Shown here: positions 1-8,682 of the stretch, one piece after another
Position numbering within the stretch: the stretch's first letter is position 1
How the letters are laid out: the number at the start of each line of letters is the position of its first letter
Origin: Enterobacter sp. R4-368
Lineage (GTDB): Bacteria; Pseudomonadota; Gammaproteobacteria; Enterobacterales; Enterobacteriaceae
DNA length: 64,000 nucleotides
Direction: 5' to 3'
Assembly (NCBI RefSeq): GCF_000410515.1
Contig: NC_021500.1
Span: 2,170,001 to 2,234,000 of the forward strand
The notes under the pieces: model-generated
Told to the model about the DNA's origin: nothing
Database searches by the model: none
Seen by the model: only the letters and a program-made list of their open reading frames with translations
Made by a program: the position numbers and the translations under genes

Positions 1-47
1 GCCAGCGATTCAGAGGTAACAGAGAATGAATCGTCAGTTGTGCTCAT
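1..47 (-). CDS. 5' end of a leftward gene, product unknown (partial)
   Basis: An ATG at 47 reads leftward off the window edge as MSTTDDSFSVTSESLA. A good Shine-Dalgarno (AAGGGG) sits about 7 nt upstream on the minus strand. Only 15-16 residues are visible, so the product cannot be identified. It is divergent from a CitA/DpiB-type two-component system. In that family the divergent neighbour is often the target di- or tricarboxylate transporter, so a transporter is a reasonable guess from context only. Confidence 0.6.
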   Translation of the reverse strand, partial: MSTTDDSFSVTSESL

Positions 48-147
48 AATTAAGCCCCTTGGTTATTTTGTGCCTGTAGAGTAAAGGGCTAAATGCGTAC
101 TTTATGTGAGGAATAGCATATTAAAACCGGAGTTTTAATGGCTCCTA

Positions 148-214
148 TGGTTTTTATGGTTTCTTTTATTTTGTGTGATTTACGCCTTAATTATTGGCGT
201 GGTTTTTATGGTTT
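148..214. promoter_or_regulatory. Candidate operator: exact 15-bp motif repeated 52 bp apart
   Basis: The 15-mer tggtttttatggttt occurs exactly at 148-162 and 200-214, in the same orientation and about five helical turns apart. It lies in the AT-rich divergent region (48-382) between the leftward partial gene and the sensor kinase. Two in-phase direct repeats here suggest binding sites for the response regulator encoded at 2010-2702. That assignment is inference; the repeats themselves are seen. I see nothing else recognisable in 48-382. Confidence 0.5.
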
Positions 215-382
215 TTTTAAATAGAAACACAAGTTAATAACATTTCCAAAAAAGAATATTTAACAGACCATTTTTCCGCTTCAGCGCTGGCTGTGCAAGG
301 GATCACAAGTTTCCAGTAAACTGCGTACGCGTGCGCAAAAAGATGCTACATTGGCGCTTTGCTGGCTGCTGTGCGAACCGTC

Positions 383-2020
383 ATGAAAGTCTCTTTCCAA
401 ATCAAACTTTTTATTTCGCTGGTGCTTTTTTTCTCCGGTTTGTTCGTTCTGCTTGGCGTTTATTATTATAAGGATGTCGGCCGTCAGCTATATCAGGAAA
501 TGAGTGCCCGGGCAAAAATACAGGCTGAGGAAATAGCGATTATTCCGAATTTACGCCAATCGGTTGCCAATAAAGATATTCGAGCCATCGCGCAATTTAT
601 GCATAAAGTGGTGGCGCATAGCGACGCAAGCTTTATTGTTATTGGCGATGACAAAGGCCTGCATTTATTTCATTCAGTCCATTCTGATGTGGTCGGAAAA
701 ACATTAGTGGGTGACGATAATACCGAGGTGTTGCACGGGAAAAGCATCACCACTATCCGCAAAGGCGGGCTGGGTATTTCGTTACGTAGTAAAGCGCCGA
801 TTTTTGATGATGCCGGGCGCGTTATCGGGATTGTGTCAGTGGGGTATCTGACCAGTTATCTCGATACCATCACGCTCGGTAAAGTGATCAACATTTTTAT
901 TGCCGCTGTATTGCTGCTGGCAGCGCTGTTTATTTTTTCCTGGTTCTTTACCCGCAGCATTAAAAAACAGATCTTCTCCCTTGAGCCGCGGGAGATTGGC
1001 CTGCTGGTGCGCCAACAAAAAGCGATGATGGAATCGATCTACGAAGGGGTGATTGCGATTGACAGCGAACTGCACATTGAAGTGATCAATCAGGCCGCAC
1101 GCAAACTTCTGGGGTTAAGCCAGCCGACGCGCGAGCTGCGCGGGCAAACTATCGATGAAGTCATTGCCCCGGTGCCGTTTTTTGACCGTTCGATGATGCT
1201 GGAAAACGACACGCATGATGAGATTTGCCGTTTTAATCAGTTAACGGTGATTGCCAGCCGGGTACGCATCATGCTGGAGAATAAATTGCAGGGTTGGGTG
1301 ATTACCTTTCGCGATCGCAACGAGATAGACACGCTGAGCGCGCAACTCAGCCAGGTGAAGCGCTACGTTGATAACCTGCGCATTATGCGCCATGAGCAAC
1401 TCAACCGCATGAACACGCTCTCTGGCCTGCTGCATATGGAGCGCTACGATGAAGCCGTGCGCTACATTCAGGCGCAGTCAGAGCATGCGCAGGAGTTGCT
1501 GGATTTTATCTCTTCGCGCTTTAGCTCACCCACGCTGTGCGGTTTGCTGCTGGGGAAAGCGGCGCGCGCCCGTGAAAAAGGTGTCGAACTGGCCTTTGAT
1601 CCGCTGTGTCAGATGGACAGAGCCTGCCGGTTGTTGGGTGAAGCGGAGCTTATCTCCATCATCGGTAATCTGTTGGATAACGCGATTGAAGCAACCCAGC
1701 GAGCCACGCTGCCTCACGAACCGGTTGAAGTGCTGATTTTGCTGAACGAACGGGAGTTGATTATTGAAGTGGCGGATCGCGGTATCGGCATTGATCCGGC
1801 GATTCGCGATCATATTTTTGAACGCGGGATGACCACCAAGCGCAGTGGCGATCATGGCATTGGTCTGTACCTGATCGCCAGCTATGTCACGCAGGTGGGC
1901 GGATCGATTGAAGTCTCCGCTAACACGCCTCGCGGCACAATTTTCTCTTTGTTTATTCCTGAAACGGGTAACGTACCGCGTCCCGTGCCGACCCTGGAAG
2001 ATCAGAATTATGCAACATGA
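383..2020 (+). CDS. CitA/DpiB/DcuS-family sensor histidine kinase
   Basis: Membrane sensor kinase of the citrate/C4-dicarboxylate family, about 545 aa. Visible in order: a first membrane helix (about residues 7-27), a periplasmic PAS-like sensor domain with the family segment APIFDDAGRVIGIVSVGYL, a second helix (about 170-191), a cytoplasmic PAS domain (MESIYEGVIAIDS...), the H-box RIMRHEQLNRMNTL with phospho-acceptor His about 337, and a HATPase domain with NLLDNAIEAT, DRGIGIDP and HGIGLYLIASYV. The sensor and tail look more like CitA/DpiB than DcuS. I chose the ATG at 383; an in-frame TTG at 359 is possible, and neither has a strong Shine-Dalgarno. The gene overlaps the downstream regulator by 11 nt, so the two are translationally linked. 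The ligand is probably a carboxylate (citrate, malate or similar) but cannot be read from sequence. Confidence 0.88.
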   Translation: MKVSFQIKLFISLVLFFSGLFVLLGVYYYKDVGRQLYQEMSARAKIQAEEIAIIPNLRQSVANKDIRAIAQFMHKVVAHSDASFIVIGDDKGLHLFHSVHSDVVGKTLVGDDNTEVLHGKSITTIRKGGLGISLRSKAPIFDDAGRVIGIVSVGYLTSYLDTITLGKVINIFIAAVLLLAALFIFSWFFTRSIKKQIFSLEPREIGLLVRQQKAMMESIYEGVIAIDSELHIEVINQAARKLLGLSQPTRELRGQTIDEVIAPVPFFDRSMMLENDTHDEICRFNQLTVIASRVRIMLENKLQGWVITFRDRNEIDTLSAQLSQVKRYVDNLRIMRHEQLNRMNTLSGLLHMERYDEAVRYIQAQSEHAQELLDFISSRFSSPTLCGLLLGKAARAREKGVELAFDPLCQMDRACRLLGEAELISIIGNLLDNAIEATQRATLPHEPVEVLILLNERELIIEVADRGIGIDPAIRDHIFERGMTTKRSGDHGIGLYLIASYVTQVGGSIEVSANTPRGTIFSLFIPETGNVPRPVPTLEDQNYAT

Positions 2021-2702
2021 ACTGATAGACGTGCTGATAGTAGAAGATGAAAACACGCTTGCGCAGCTTAATGCGGAACTGGTCAGCAAACACCCGCGCC
2101 TGCGCCTGGTTGGTATTGCCTCGTCGCTTGCCGAAGCCCGCGAGTTATTGAGCAACATGCAGCCGCAGTTAGTGTTACTGGATAACTATTTGCCGGATGG
2201 CAAAGGCATTACCCTTATTAACGATCCGCAGATTATTCGCGCGAACTGCTCGGTGATTTTTATTACCGCCGCCAGCGATATGGACACCTGTAGCCAGGCG
2301 ATCCGCAATGGCGCGTTCGACTATATCCTCAAACCCGTGTCGTGGAAGCGGCTGAGCCAGTCGCTTGAGCGCTTTGTGCAATTCGCCGAGCAGCAACGCG
2401 TGTGGAAAATTGTCGACCAGCAGAACGTGGACTCACTTTACCAGTTACAGGCAAAAAATTTCCGCCAGGATAACGGCAGTAAAGGCATTGAAGAGAGTAC
2501 GCTGGCGCTGATTCAGAAACTGTTTGCCGACGAGATCGCGCGCTGTTTTTCCGTCGATGAAGTGGTGAGCGAAACGGGGTTGAGCAAAACCACCACCCGG
2601 CGCTATCTGGAACACTGCGTGGAAGCCGGGTTTCTGGCGGTGGAGATGCAGTACGGGAAAATTGGCCACCCGAGGCGCATGTACCGCCGGGTGGCTGCGT
2701 GA
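2010..2702 (+). CDS. CitB/DpiA/DcuR-family response regulator
   Basis: Partner of the upstream kinase, 230 aa. The N-terminal receiver domain shows the acidic pair in LIVEDE, phospho-acceptor Asp58 in LLDNYLPDGKG, the switch Thr/Ser in FITAASDMD and Lys in DYILKPVSW. The C-terminal part carries an HTH (SVDEVVSETGLSKTTTRRYL) and the family ending GKIGHPRRMYR. I chose the ATG at 2010, which overlaps the kinase stop; an upstream in-frame start at 1884 would only add residues read from inside the kinase gene. It probably regulates the divergent gene at 1-47 and its own operon through the repeated motif at 148-214. Confidence 0.88.
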   Translation: MQHELIDVLIVEDENTLAQLNAELVSKHPRLRLVGIASSLAEARELLSNMQPQLVLLDNYLPDGKGITLINDPQIIRANCSVIFITAASDMDTCSQAIRNGAFDYILKPVSWKRLSQSLERFVQFAEQQRVWKIVDQQNVDSLYQLQAKNFRQDNGSKGIEESTLALIQKLFADEIARCFSVDEVVSETGLSKTTTRRYLEHCVEAGFLAVEMQYGKIGHPRRMYRRVAA

Positions 2703-2706
2703 GATG

Positions 2707-2731
2707 GCCCCTCACCGTGCGGTTGAGGGGC
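2707..2731. terminator. Hairpin between convergent genes
   Basis: An 8-bp stem (GCCCCTCA / TGAGGGGC) with a 9-nt loop lies in the 35-bp gap between the convergent regulator and speC genes. There is no clear T-tract on either side, so it is a plausible but weak bidirectional terminator. Confidence 0.5.
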
Positions 2732-2737
2732 TAAAGT

Positions 2738-4873
2738 CTACTTCAGTACATAGCCGTACAGGCGTTTGATGCCGTCGGTGTCGGTCTCGGAATAAACGCC
2801 CTGTAGCTCCGGTGAAAAGCCCGGCAGCAGATTGACGCCCTCTTCCAGCGCGAGGAAATAGCGCTGCACCGCTCCGCCCCACACTTCTCCCGGCACCACG
2901 CAGAGCACGCCCGGCGGATAGGGCAGCGCACCTTCGGCGGCGATGCGCCCTTCCGCCATACTGATGCGCACCAGCTCAACATTGCCGCGAATAAACTCAC
3001 TGTTTGCATCCTGCGGGTTCATCACGACCGCTGGCAGGCTGGCTTTGCGGAACATTGCTTTTTGCAGATCTTTTACGTCAAAACTCACATACAGATCGTG
3101 CATCTCCTGGCACAGCTCACGCAGCGTATAGTCGCGATAACGCACCGGATATTTATTAAAGATGGTTGGCAGCACATCGGCCAGCGGCGTGTCATCTTCA
3201 ATATGTTGTTCGAACTGGGCGAGCATCGCTACCAGCTGCGCCATCTTCTCGGCGCTTTCGGCTGGCGTCAGCAGGAACAGGATCGAGTTGAGATCGCACT
3301 TCTCCGGCACAATGCCATTTTCACGCAGGTAATGCGCCAGAATGGTGGCCGGAATACCAAACTCGGTATATTCGCCCGTTTCCACATCGATGCCTGGCGT
3401 GGTCAACAGCAGCTTGCAGGGATCAACAAAATATTGCTCGTGCGCATAACCTTCAAAACCGTGCCATTTATCACCCGGCTCAAAGCTGAAGAAGCGCCGC
3501 TCGCGGGCGATCACTTCCGTCGGGTGATCCTGCCACGGCCGTCCGGCGATCTCCGGCGGTACAAAGGGTTTGATCATTTTACAGTTCGCGATGATCGCTT
3601 TGCGCGCTTCAATACCCAGCGCCACACATTCTGCCCACAGCCGTCGTCCGCTCTCGCCCTGATGGATCTTGGCATTCACGTCCAGCGCGGCAAACAGCGG
3701 ATAAAACGGGCTGGTTGACGCATGTAGCATAAAGGCATTGTTCAGCCGCTTATGCGGGCAAAAACGTGTCTGTCCGCGCAGATGGTTATCTTTTTTGTGG
3801 ATCTGCGAGGTTTGTGAGAACCCGGCCTGCTGCTTATGCACCGACTGGGTGACAAAAATGCCCGGATCATTCTCGTTTAGCTCCAGCAGCAGCGGCGAGC
3901 AGTCGGCCATCATCGGGATAAATTGCTCATACCCTACCCACGCCGAATCAAACAAAATGTAGTCGCACAAACTGCCGATCTTGTCGATCACCTGCCGTGC
4001 GTTGTAGATCGTGCCGTCGTAAGTCCCAAGCTGGATCACCGCCAGACGGAACGGGCGCGGCTGGTCTGCCTTTTCCGGCGCGACTTCGCGGATCAGCTCG
4101 CGCAGATAACCCTCATCAAAGCAGTGATCGTCAATGCCACCAATAAAACCAAACGGGTTACGCGCCGCTTCCAGATAGACCGGCGTTGCACCGGCCTGGA
4201 TCAACGCACCATGATGGTTGGATTTATGGTTATTACGATCGAACAGCACCAGATCGCCCCGCGTTAGCAGCGCATTGGTCACCACTTTGTTGGCGGCAGA
4301 AGTGCCGTTCAATACAAAATAGGTTTTGTCGGCATTGAACACCTTCGCGGCAAACTTCTGCGCGTGCTTGGCCGAACCTTCGTGGATCAGTAAATCGCCA
4401 AGCTTGACGTCGGCGTTGCACATGTCGGCGCGAAAAACGTTCTCGCCGAAGAATTCGTAAAACTGGCGGCCCGCCGGGTGCTTTTTAAAGAACTCGCCGT
4501 GCTGATGACCGGGGCAGGCAAACGTGCTGTTGTCCATTTCGACATACTGGCGCAGCGTATCGAAAAATGGCGGCAACAGATTGTCTTCATAGTCACAGGC
4601 GGCGGTTTCAAGCTCCAGCCAGTCCTGATCTTTACCGCCGATCACCGCTGTCACGCCCTGCGGCGCACTCTCCGGCTCTTGAGTGAACAAAAAAACCGGC
4701 AGGTTAAACCCCGTCCGTTTGAGTAACGCAAGAATGCCGCTGCGACTCTCCGCTAATGTCATGACGACTGCCGCCACATCCGTAAAATCGGTACTGTCCA
4801 GCGTCACCACTTCGCGGTGGGTGGAAAGCGCAGATATCAGCTCGCGGCTGACGGCAATTTTCATTGATTTCAT
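2738..4873 (-). CDS. speC: Ornithine decarboxylase, constitutive type
   Basis: PLP-dependent decarboxylase that converts ornithine to putrescine in polyamine synthesis; cytoplasmic. The 711 aa equal the length of E. coli SpeC, and the protein can be followed along it almost throughout: FACPGHQHG, the FDRNNHKSNHHGA segment, the PLP-binding Lys in SVHKQQAGFSQTSQIHK, and the C-terminal PYPPGVLCVVPGEVWGG block. I chose the ATG at 4873 (MKSMKIAV, matching the E. coli MKSM start) over an in-frame GTG at 4879. In E. coli the neighbours are nupG and yqgA; here yqgA is retained, but a two-component system occupies the nupG side. The inducible paralogue SpeF and lysine/arginine decarboxylases share the fold, but the close match and the yqgA-pheV context favour SpeC. 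Confidence 0.96.
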   Translation of the reverse strand: MKSMKIAVSRELISALSTHREVVTLDSTDFTDVAAVVMTLAESRSGILALLKRTGFNLPVFLFTQEPESAPQGVTAVIGGKDQDWLELETAACDYEDNLLPPFFDTLRQYVEMDNSTFACPGHQHGEFFKKHPAGRQFYEFFGENVFRADMCNADVKLGDLLIHEGSAKHAQKFAAKVFNADKTYFVLNGTSAANKVVTNALLTRGDLVLFDRNNHKSNHHGALIQAGATPVYLEAARNPFGFIGGIDDHCFDEGYLRELIREVAPEKADQPRPFRLAVIQLGTYDGTIYNARQVIDKIGSLCDYILFDSAWVGYEQFIPMMADCSPLLLELNENDPGIFVTQSVHKQQAGFSQTSQIHKKDNHLRGQTRFCPHKRLNNAFMLHASTSPFYPLFAALDVNAKIHQGESGRRLWAECVALGIEARKAIIANCKMIKPFVPPEIAGRPWQDHPTEVIARERRFFSFEPGDKWHGFEGYAHEQYFVDPCKLLLTTPGIDVETGEYTEFGIPATILAHYLRENGIVPEKCDLNSILFLLTPAESAEKMAQLVAMLAQFEQHIEDDTPLADVLPTIFNKYPVRYRDYTLRELCQEMHDLYVSFDVKDLQKAMFRKASLPAVVMNPQDANSEFIRGNVELVRISMAEGRIAAEGALPYPPGVLCVVPGEVWGGAVQRYFLALEEGVNLLPGFSPELQGVYSETDTDGIKRLYGYVLK

Positions 4874-5272
4874 AAGCACGAATACCCGTTTCAGGGGAGT
4901 AAAAGACCCCGGACAAAGCAGTTGCTTCGCCCAACGAACGTGTCTGACTGGAACCAGCTCCGACCGCCAGACATCAGTAAAAGCAGACAGCTTCTGATCT
5001 TACTGTTGTCCTACAGTGAGCGTGCGTTAACCTCACCGCATGGTGAGTGAAGTATGGGGGAAAATGATACGGGTGCGCGAAGGCATGCAGGTGCAAAATG
5101 CGTGACAAACAGCAGTCATATGCGTCATCTGGCGGCTCCCGTAAGGCGGAATAAAATTCGCGCAATCATGTCACCTTTCCTAAAGAGGCGCAACCAGGCC
5201 GGACGTGGTCGCGCATAAAAATGCTATTCTACGCGGCATATTATTCAGTTATGTGAAACACAGGAGTGACTC
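4874..5272. promoter_or_regulatory. Divergent speC-yqgA intergenic region with a candidate extended -10
   Basis: This 399-bp gap carries the divergent promoters of speC and yqgA. The best element I can point to is an extended -10 (TGC then TATTCT, 5222-5230) about 43 bp before the yqgA GTG, with no convincing -35. No small gene is evident. Confidence 0.35.
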
Positions 5273-5989
5273 GTGCTTATCGGTCCTTTTATTAACGCCG
5301 CTGCGGTATTAATTGGCGGCACCCTTGGCGCGTTGCTCAGCCACCGCCTCCCCGAGCGTATCCGTTCCTCCATGCCTTCGATTTTCGGCCTTGCATCGCT
5401 GGGTATCGGTATTTTGCTGGTGATCAAATGCGTGAATTTGCCGGTGATGGTGCTCGCCACGCTTGTCGGTACGCTGATTGGCGAGCTTTGTTACGTCGAG
5501 CGCGGTATCAGCGGTGGTGTTAACGCGCTACGTAACCTGCTGCAAAAACGCAAAGATGGTGATGCCAACAGTGCTCACGAGTCGTTTATTCAGAGCCTGG
5601 TGGCAATCATTATTCTGTTCTGTGCCAGCGGCACCGGGATTTTTGGCGCCATGCGTGAAGGGATGACCGGCGATCCAAGTATTCTTATCGCCAAAGCTTT
5701 TCTCGATTTCTTTACCGCCGTGATTTTCGCTACTTCACTCGGTTTTGCTGTCGCGATGATTTCCGTGCCGATGCTGATTATCCAGCTTACCCTCGCCACC
5801 TGCGCAACGCTGATCCTGCCGCTGACCACGCCCGCAATGATGGGCGATTTCACCGCCGTAGGCGGCATTCTGCTGCTGGCGACCGGGTTGCGCATCTGCG
5901 GCATTAAGATGTTTGCCGTGGCGAATATGCTGCCCGCGCTGGTGATCGCGATGCCGATTTCTGCCCTGTGGACAGCATTTTTTGCCTGA
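5273..5989 (+). CDS. yqgA: DUF554 family inner-membrane protein YqgA
   Basis: Very hydrophobic 238-aa protein of the DUF554 family with about six or seven predicted membrane segments, beginning MLIGPFINAAAVLIGGTLGA. The family is a predicted transport-type membrane protein whose substrate is not established to my knowledge. The GTG start at 5273 follows a good Shine-Dalgarno (CAGGAG). Gene order speC-yqgA-pheV is as in E. coli, which supports the name. No domain other than the DUF is visible. Confidence 0.9.
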   Translation: MLIGPFINAAAVLIGGTLGALLSHRLPERIRSSMPSIFGLASLGIGILLVIKCVNLPVMVLATLVGTLIGELCYVERGISGGVNALRNLLQKRKDGDANSAHESFIQSLVAIIILFCASGTGIFGAMREGMTGDPSILIAKAFLDFFTAVIFATSLGFAVAMISVPMLIIQLTLATCATLILPLTTPAMMGDFTAVGGILLLATGLRICGIKMFAVANMLPALVIAMPISALWTAFFA

Positions 5990-6055
5990 GCGAACGTGCA
6001 TTATGCACAAAGTGGTGATAGATTGTGCAGTCCGCAACGAATTGAAGAAATTTCG

Positions 6056-6084
6056 TTGACGGAGCGCGGCGAATCAGGTTTAAT
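6056..6084 (+). promoter_or_regulatory. tRNA-Phe promoter
   Basis: A -35 TTGACG (6056-6061) and -10 TTTAAT (6079-6084) are separated by 17 bp, followed by a GC-rich discriminator (GCGCCCC) just before the tRNA at 6095. This is the classic stable-RNA promoter layout under stringent control. Confidence 0.75.
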
Positions 6085-6094
6085 GCGCCCCGTT

Positions 6095-6170
6095 GCCCGG
6101 ATAGCTCAGTCGGTAGAGCAGGGGATTGAAAATCCCCGTGTCCTTGGTTCGATTCCGAGTCCGGGCACCA
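6095..6170 (+). tRNA. pheV: tRNA-Phe (GAA)
   Basis: A 76-nt tRNA with an encoded CCA end. Acceptor stem GCCCGGA / TCCGGGC, D-loop AGCTCAGTCGGTAGAGC, anticodon GAA at 6128-6130, T-loop GGTTCGATTCC. As far as I can recall it is base-for-base the E. coli sequence. Its position after yqgA identifies it as the pheV locus, a well-known integration hot spot in enterobacteria. I found no second copy of its 3' end in the window that would mark an att site. Confidence 0.97.
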
Positions 6171-6181
6171 CTAATTTAAAG

Positions 6182-6206
6182 AACCCGCCCAAAAGGCGGG
6201 TTTTTG
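6182..6206 (+). terminator. Rho-independent terminator after tRNA-Phe
   Basis: The stem ACCCGCC / GGCGGGT with an AAAA-containing loop, followed by TTTTT (6201-6205), lies 12 nt beyond the tRNA 3' end. Confidence 0.9.
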
Positions 6207-6452
6207 CTTTTGGGGATACGGGCTCTCCATCGAACTGCGTTCGATTATTCGCTGCGAACCTCACGCTCCATTCAGAACTGATAATGCAAAGCACGTTGGA
6301 TAAAGGACGCGCCCCTGCCTTTTAAGAACGATCGTTAAAAGTTGTCGAATAACACCGAAATCTGTGCCAGGATTTTGTCGCGAAAAAACACGCTCGCAGG
6401 GCGTTCAGTCACGCTCCTGCGAACAGTATGAAACTGAAGGAAAGGTTAAATC

Positions 6453-6563
6453 ATGCATACATTAGGGTTTATCATCGGGGCAGCACTGGTTACCTTTATT
6501 TATATGGCGCTGAAAAAAAAGCGTAATACGAAAGCGGATAACGCAACGAAAAAACAGGATTAA
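6453..6563 (+). CDS. Small one-helix membrane protein, 36 aa
   Basis: ATG at 6453, TAA at 6561-6563. It has a strong Shine-Dalgarno (AAGGAAAGG) about 9 nt upstream. The product is a hydrophobic helix (about residues 4-20, LGFIIGAALVTFIYMAL) followed by a very basic, polar tail (KKKRNTKADNATKKQD). This is the usual architecture of small inner-membrane proteins with the tail in the cytoplasm. It lies between the pheV terminator and the T6SS locus, with no partner gene. The function is unknown to me. Confidence 0.6.
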   Translation: MHTLGFIIGAALVTFIYMALKKKRNTKADNATKKQD

Positions 6564-6866
6564 CCAGAAGGTTCCCGTAACACCGCACAGCCATAATCAG
6601 TAACAATTGCTGTGTTACGGTGCGCAAATAGGTTTATAAAAAATCACTGCGAATATAAATAGCCCCACCTGAATTCCCTGCGCTTTTTGAACTCCTGGTC
6701 AAACTGCCCCAGCCCCAAAATCAGTGCAGCAGCCCATCAGATCCAACTCATTATCAACCCCGGGTAAAAGGTCGCTCTTGTTACACCGCACTTAAACGTT
6801 GCCAAATATGGCGCAACCTTCTGCATGGAGAGTCGGCCATCATACTCCTCACCAAAAGTCGTTGCC
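6564..6866. other. Intergenic region with an inverted repeat
   Basis: No gene recognised. An inverted repeat CCGTAACAC (6575-6583) / GTGTTACGG (6612-6620) could act as a terminator-like hairpin after the small membrane protein gene, though without a T-tract. A related string (GTTACACCGCAC) recurs near 6780, close to the end of the T6SS locus, where island and core DNA may have been joined. Confidence 0.3.
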
Positions 6867-8306
6867 TTAATCGTTCAGGGGGCTGGGATTTACCGCTTGT
6901 TCGCGCAGCAACTTCGTTACAGGTGCGCTGTTTTTCATCTGCCCCAGTGTATAAATCTGTGCCCGGAGATGCTGTTCCAGTTGCCGGATAAGTTGCTGAC
7001 GCAGAGGAGAACCGACGGGCAATAAATTAATCTGACGAAGCTGTTCCTCCGTCGGTTCAGTCTGCTGAAAGCTAGTCATCATGCCAAAGACGGATGACTT
7101 CAGCTCACTGACCGTCATGTATTTACCCTTGTGCCCATCCAGCCCACTCAGCCGGTTACTCAGTTGCTGTAACTTCGTCATCCCCTGATGCCAGCCACTC
7201 AAATTTTCTGTCGGTACGCTGGCTGCGTTCAACTGCCGAAACCACCGTTGTGCCAGTGGTTTCGCCTGTTCAGGCCAGAGCGACTGCGCCTGCTCGACCA
7301 GTTGACGGCTGTAGTCAATATTCCAGTCCGGTGGCAACTGACCTAAGCGCACGAGCTGCTGCTGCGTAGCTGTGAACATGGTTTGCGGTATGGAAGCGTG
7401 CTGACGCAGCGTATCAAGTTGCGCGGGCGTGAGTATTGCAGGAAAAGGTGCCAGCGATGCAGCAAGCTGAGTCTGTAACGGGTCAACTTGATGCAAGGCA
7501 TGCCAGCCCCACACCGTCGCCGCACTTATTATCAGCATGGTCCACATCCCGGCAGCAAAAGGTTTCCACTTTTTTACCTGTACCGGTATCGCCGTCAGTA
7601 CATCCACGTTCGGCTGATGTTCGGGATGGGCAACATAAACCCAATTTACCGTGTTGGCCGGTTCGCGCTTTTCGGTAACAGGAATACCCGGCAGAGCATC
7701 GCTTAATATTCCGGCGCTATTCATTACTGGCGCAGGCAGCACGATACCAGCCTGAATAGTTGCACCAGAGTCGGATGCGCCGTCACTATTTTCCAGCCGA
7801 ACAGCACTGTTATGTATCATCGATCGCAACGTATCGAGCTGGCTCAGATGTTTTAACTCCAGGCGCTGTAGCACCGCGCCGAGACTCGTTAGCAGTTGTT
7901 CCGCCCGGTATAGCTGGCTGAGATCGCTGTAGTTCAGCGGTAGCGTACGCATCCGTTGCTGCAGGCGCTGACTCAGATTACAGAGGATTTCCATGCGGGC
8001 GTGTACAGGCTGCGGCCAGAGCACTCCCCACTGATGGCTTATCAGGGCCTCCAGTATTGCCAGCCCTTCATTCAGACCGAATAATCCGGCCAGTTGAGTC
8101 CGGGCAAGCGTATACCAGGCGGCCGTTTGCAATTCCACGCCATTTTGCTCAAACAATGAGAGACAGAGTTTTTCTACATACCGCCAGTTCACGTCCGGGC
8201 GCGCCGGATGGGTCAGTTTGCTCAACTCATCGCGCAGGATGGCATAATCCGCAAGAGTACGCGGGTCGCAACCGGTTTTGATTTTACGGGGGGAAATGTC
8301 ATTCAT
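6867..8306 (-). CDS. TssA-like TagA/VasL-type T6SS protein (ImpA_N + membrane anchor + VasL)
   Basis: Accessory T6SS component, 479 aa, last gene of the locus. The N-terminal ImpA_N-type region (about residues 20-170, including LTHPARPDVNW and ISHQWGVLWPQPVHAR) is shared with TssA. It is followed by a low-complexity linker, one hydrophobic segment (about 250-272, WKPFAAGMWTMLIISAATVW) and a C-terminal VasL-type domain. In enteroaggregative E. coli the protein of this architecture (TagA) holds the extended sheath at the opposite membrane; that role is inferred here from domain order. It is distinct from the true TssA at 19616-21226. Confidence 0.8.
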   Translation of the reverse strand: MNDISPRKIKTGCDPRTLADYAILRDELSKLTHPARPDVNWRYVEKLCLSLFEQNGVELQTAAWYTLARTQLAGLFGLNEGLAILEALISHQWGVLWPQPVHARMEILCNLSQRLQQRMRTLPLNYSDLSQLYRAEQLLTSLGAVLQRLELKHLSQLDTLRSMIHNSAVRLENSDGASDSGATIQAGIVLPAPVMNSAGILSDALPGIPVTEKREPANTVNWVYVAHPEHQPNVDVLTAIPVQVKKWKPFAAGMWTMLIISAATVWGWHALHQVDPLQTQLAASLAPFPAILTPAQLDTLRQHASIPQTMFTATQQQLVRLGQLPPDWNIDYSRQLVEQAQSLWPEQAKPLAQRWFRQLNAASVPTENLSGWHQGMTKLQQLSNRLSGLDGHKGKYMTVSELKSSVFGMMTSFQQTEPTEEQLRQINLLPVGSPLRQQLIRQLEQHLRAQIYTLGQMKNSAPVTKLLREQAVNPSPLND

Positions 8307-8682
8307 GACCAGGTATCCATCTGATGGGTCTACAACGGTGGAAGATTATTGTTTATACAGCTTCGTTTTCTGCATGTTCGAAATATTGCGGATACTGTTG
8401 TACTGCCAGATCAGCACTATAAAACCCAGGATGCAGCAACACCTTTATAAACGGTGTCTGCCAGTTTAATTAACGAAGTAATACGCGCCTGCGGACTGGA
8501 GGCGATGAGTCTCTTTTATAAAAGAAATTGAACGATGAGTATTATCTCAGGCGCACCATTAAGATATTAATTACGCTAACAATGTCTTACCCTTGCATAT
8601 TATTGCGGCTTTATTGAATAAAAGATAATGATGCTGTGTCGGCACATAGATTCTGAGTAAAAATATCCCCAACCCTAAATCC
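8307..8682. other. AT-rich gap with a 14-bp palindrome
   Basis: A 376-bp gap between tssE and the VasL-like gene in an otherwise tight operon. No coding remnant is convincing on either strand. A perfect palindrome TCTTTTATAAAAGA lies at 8512-8525. It may hold a secondary promoter for the last gene or be deletion scar. Confidence 0.3.

Noticed and set aside
6095..6170. Integration of the island marked by a tRNA-end repeat
   Set aside because: I could not find a second copy of the tRNA-Phe 3' sequence, nor an integrase gene, inside the window.
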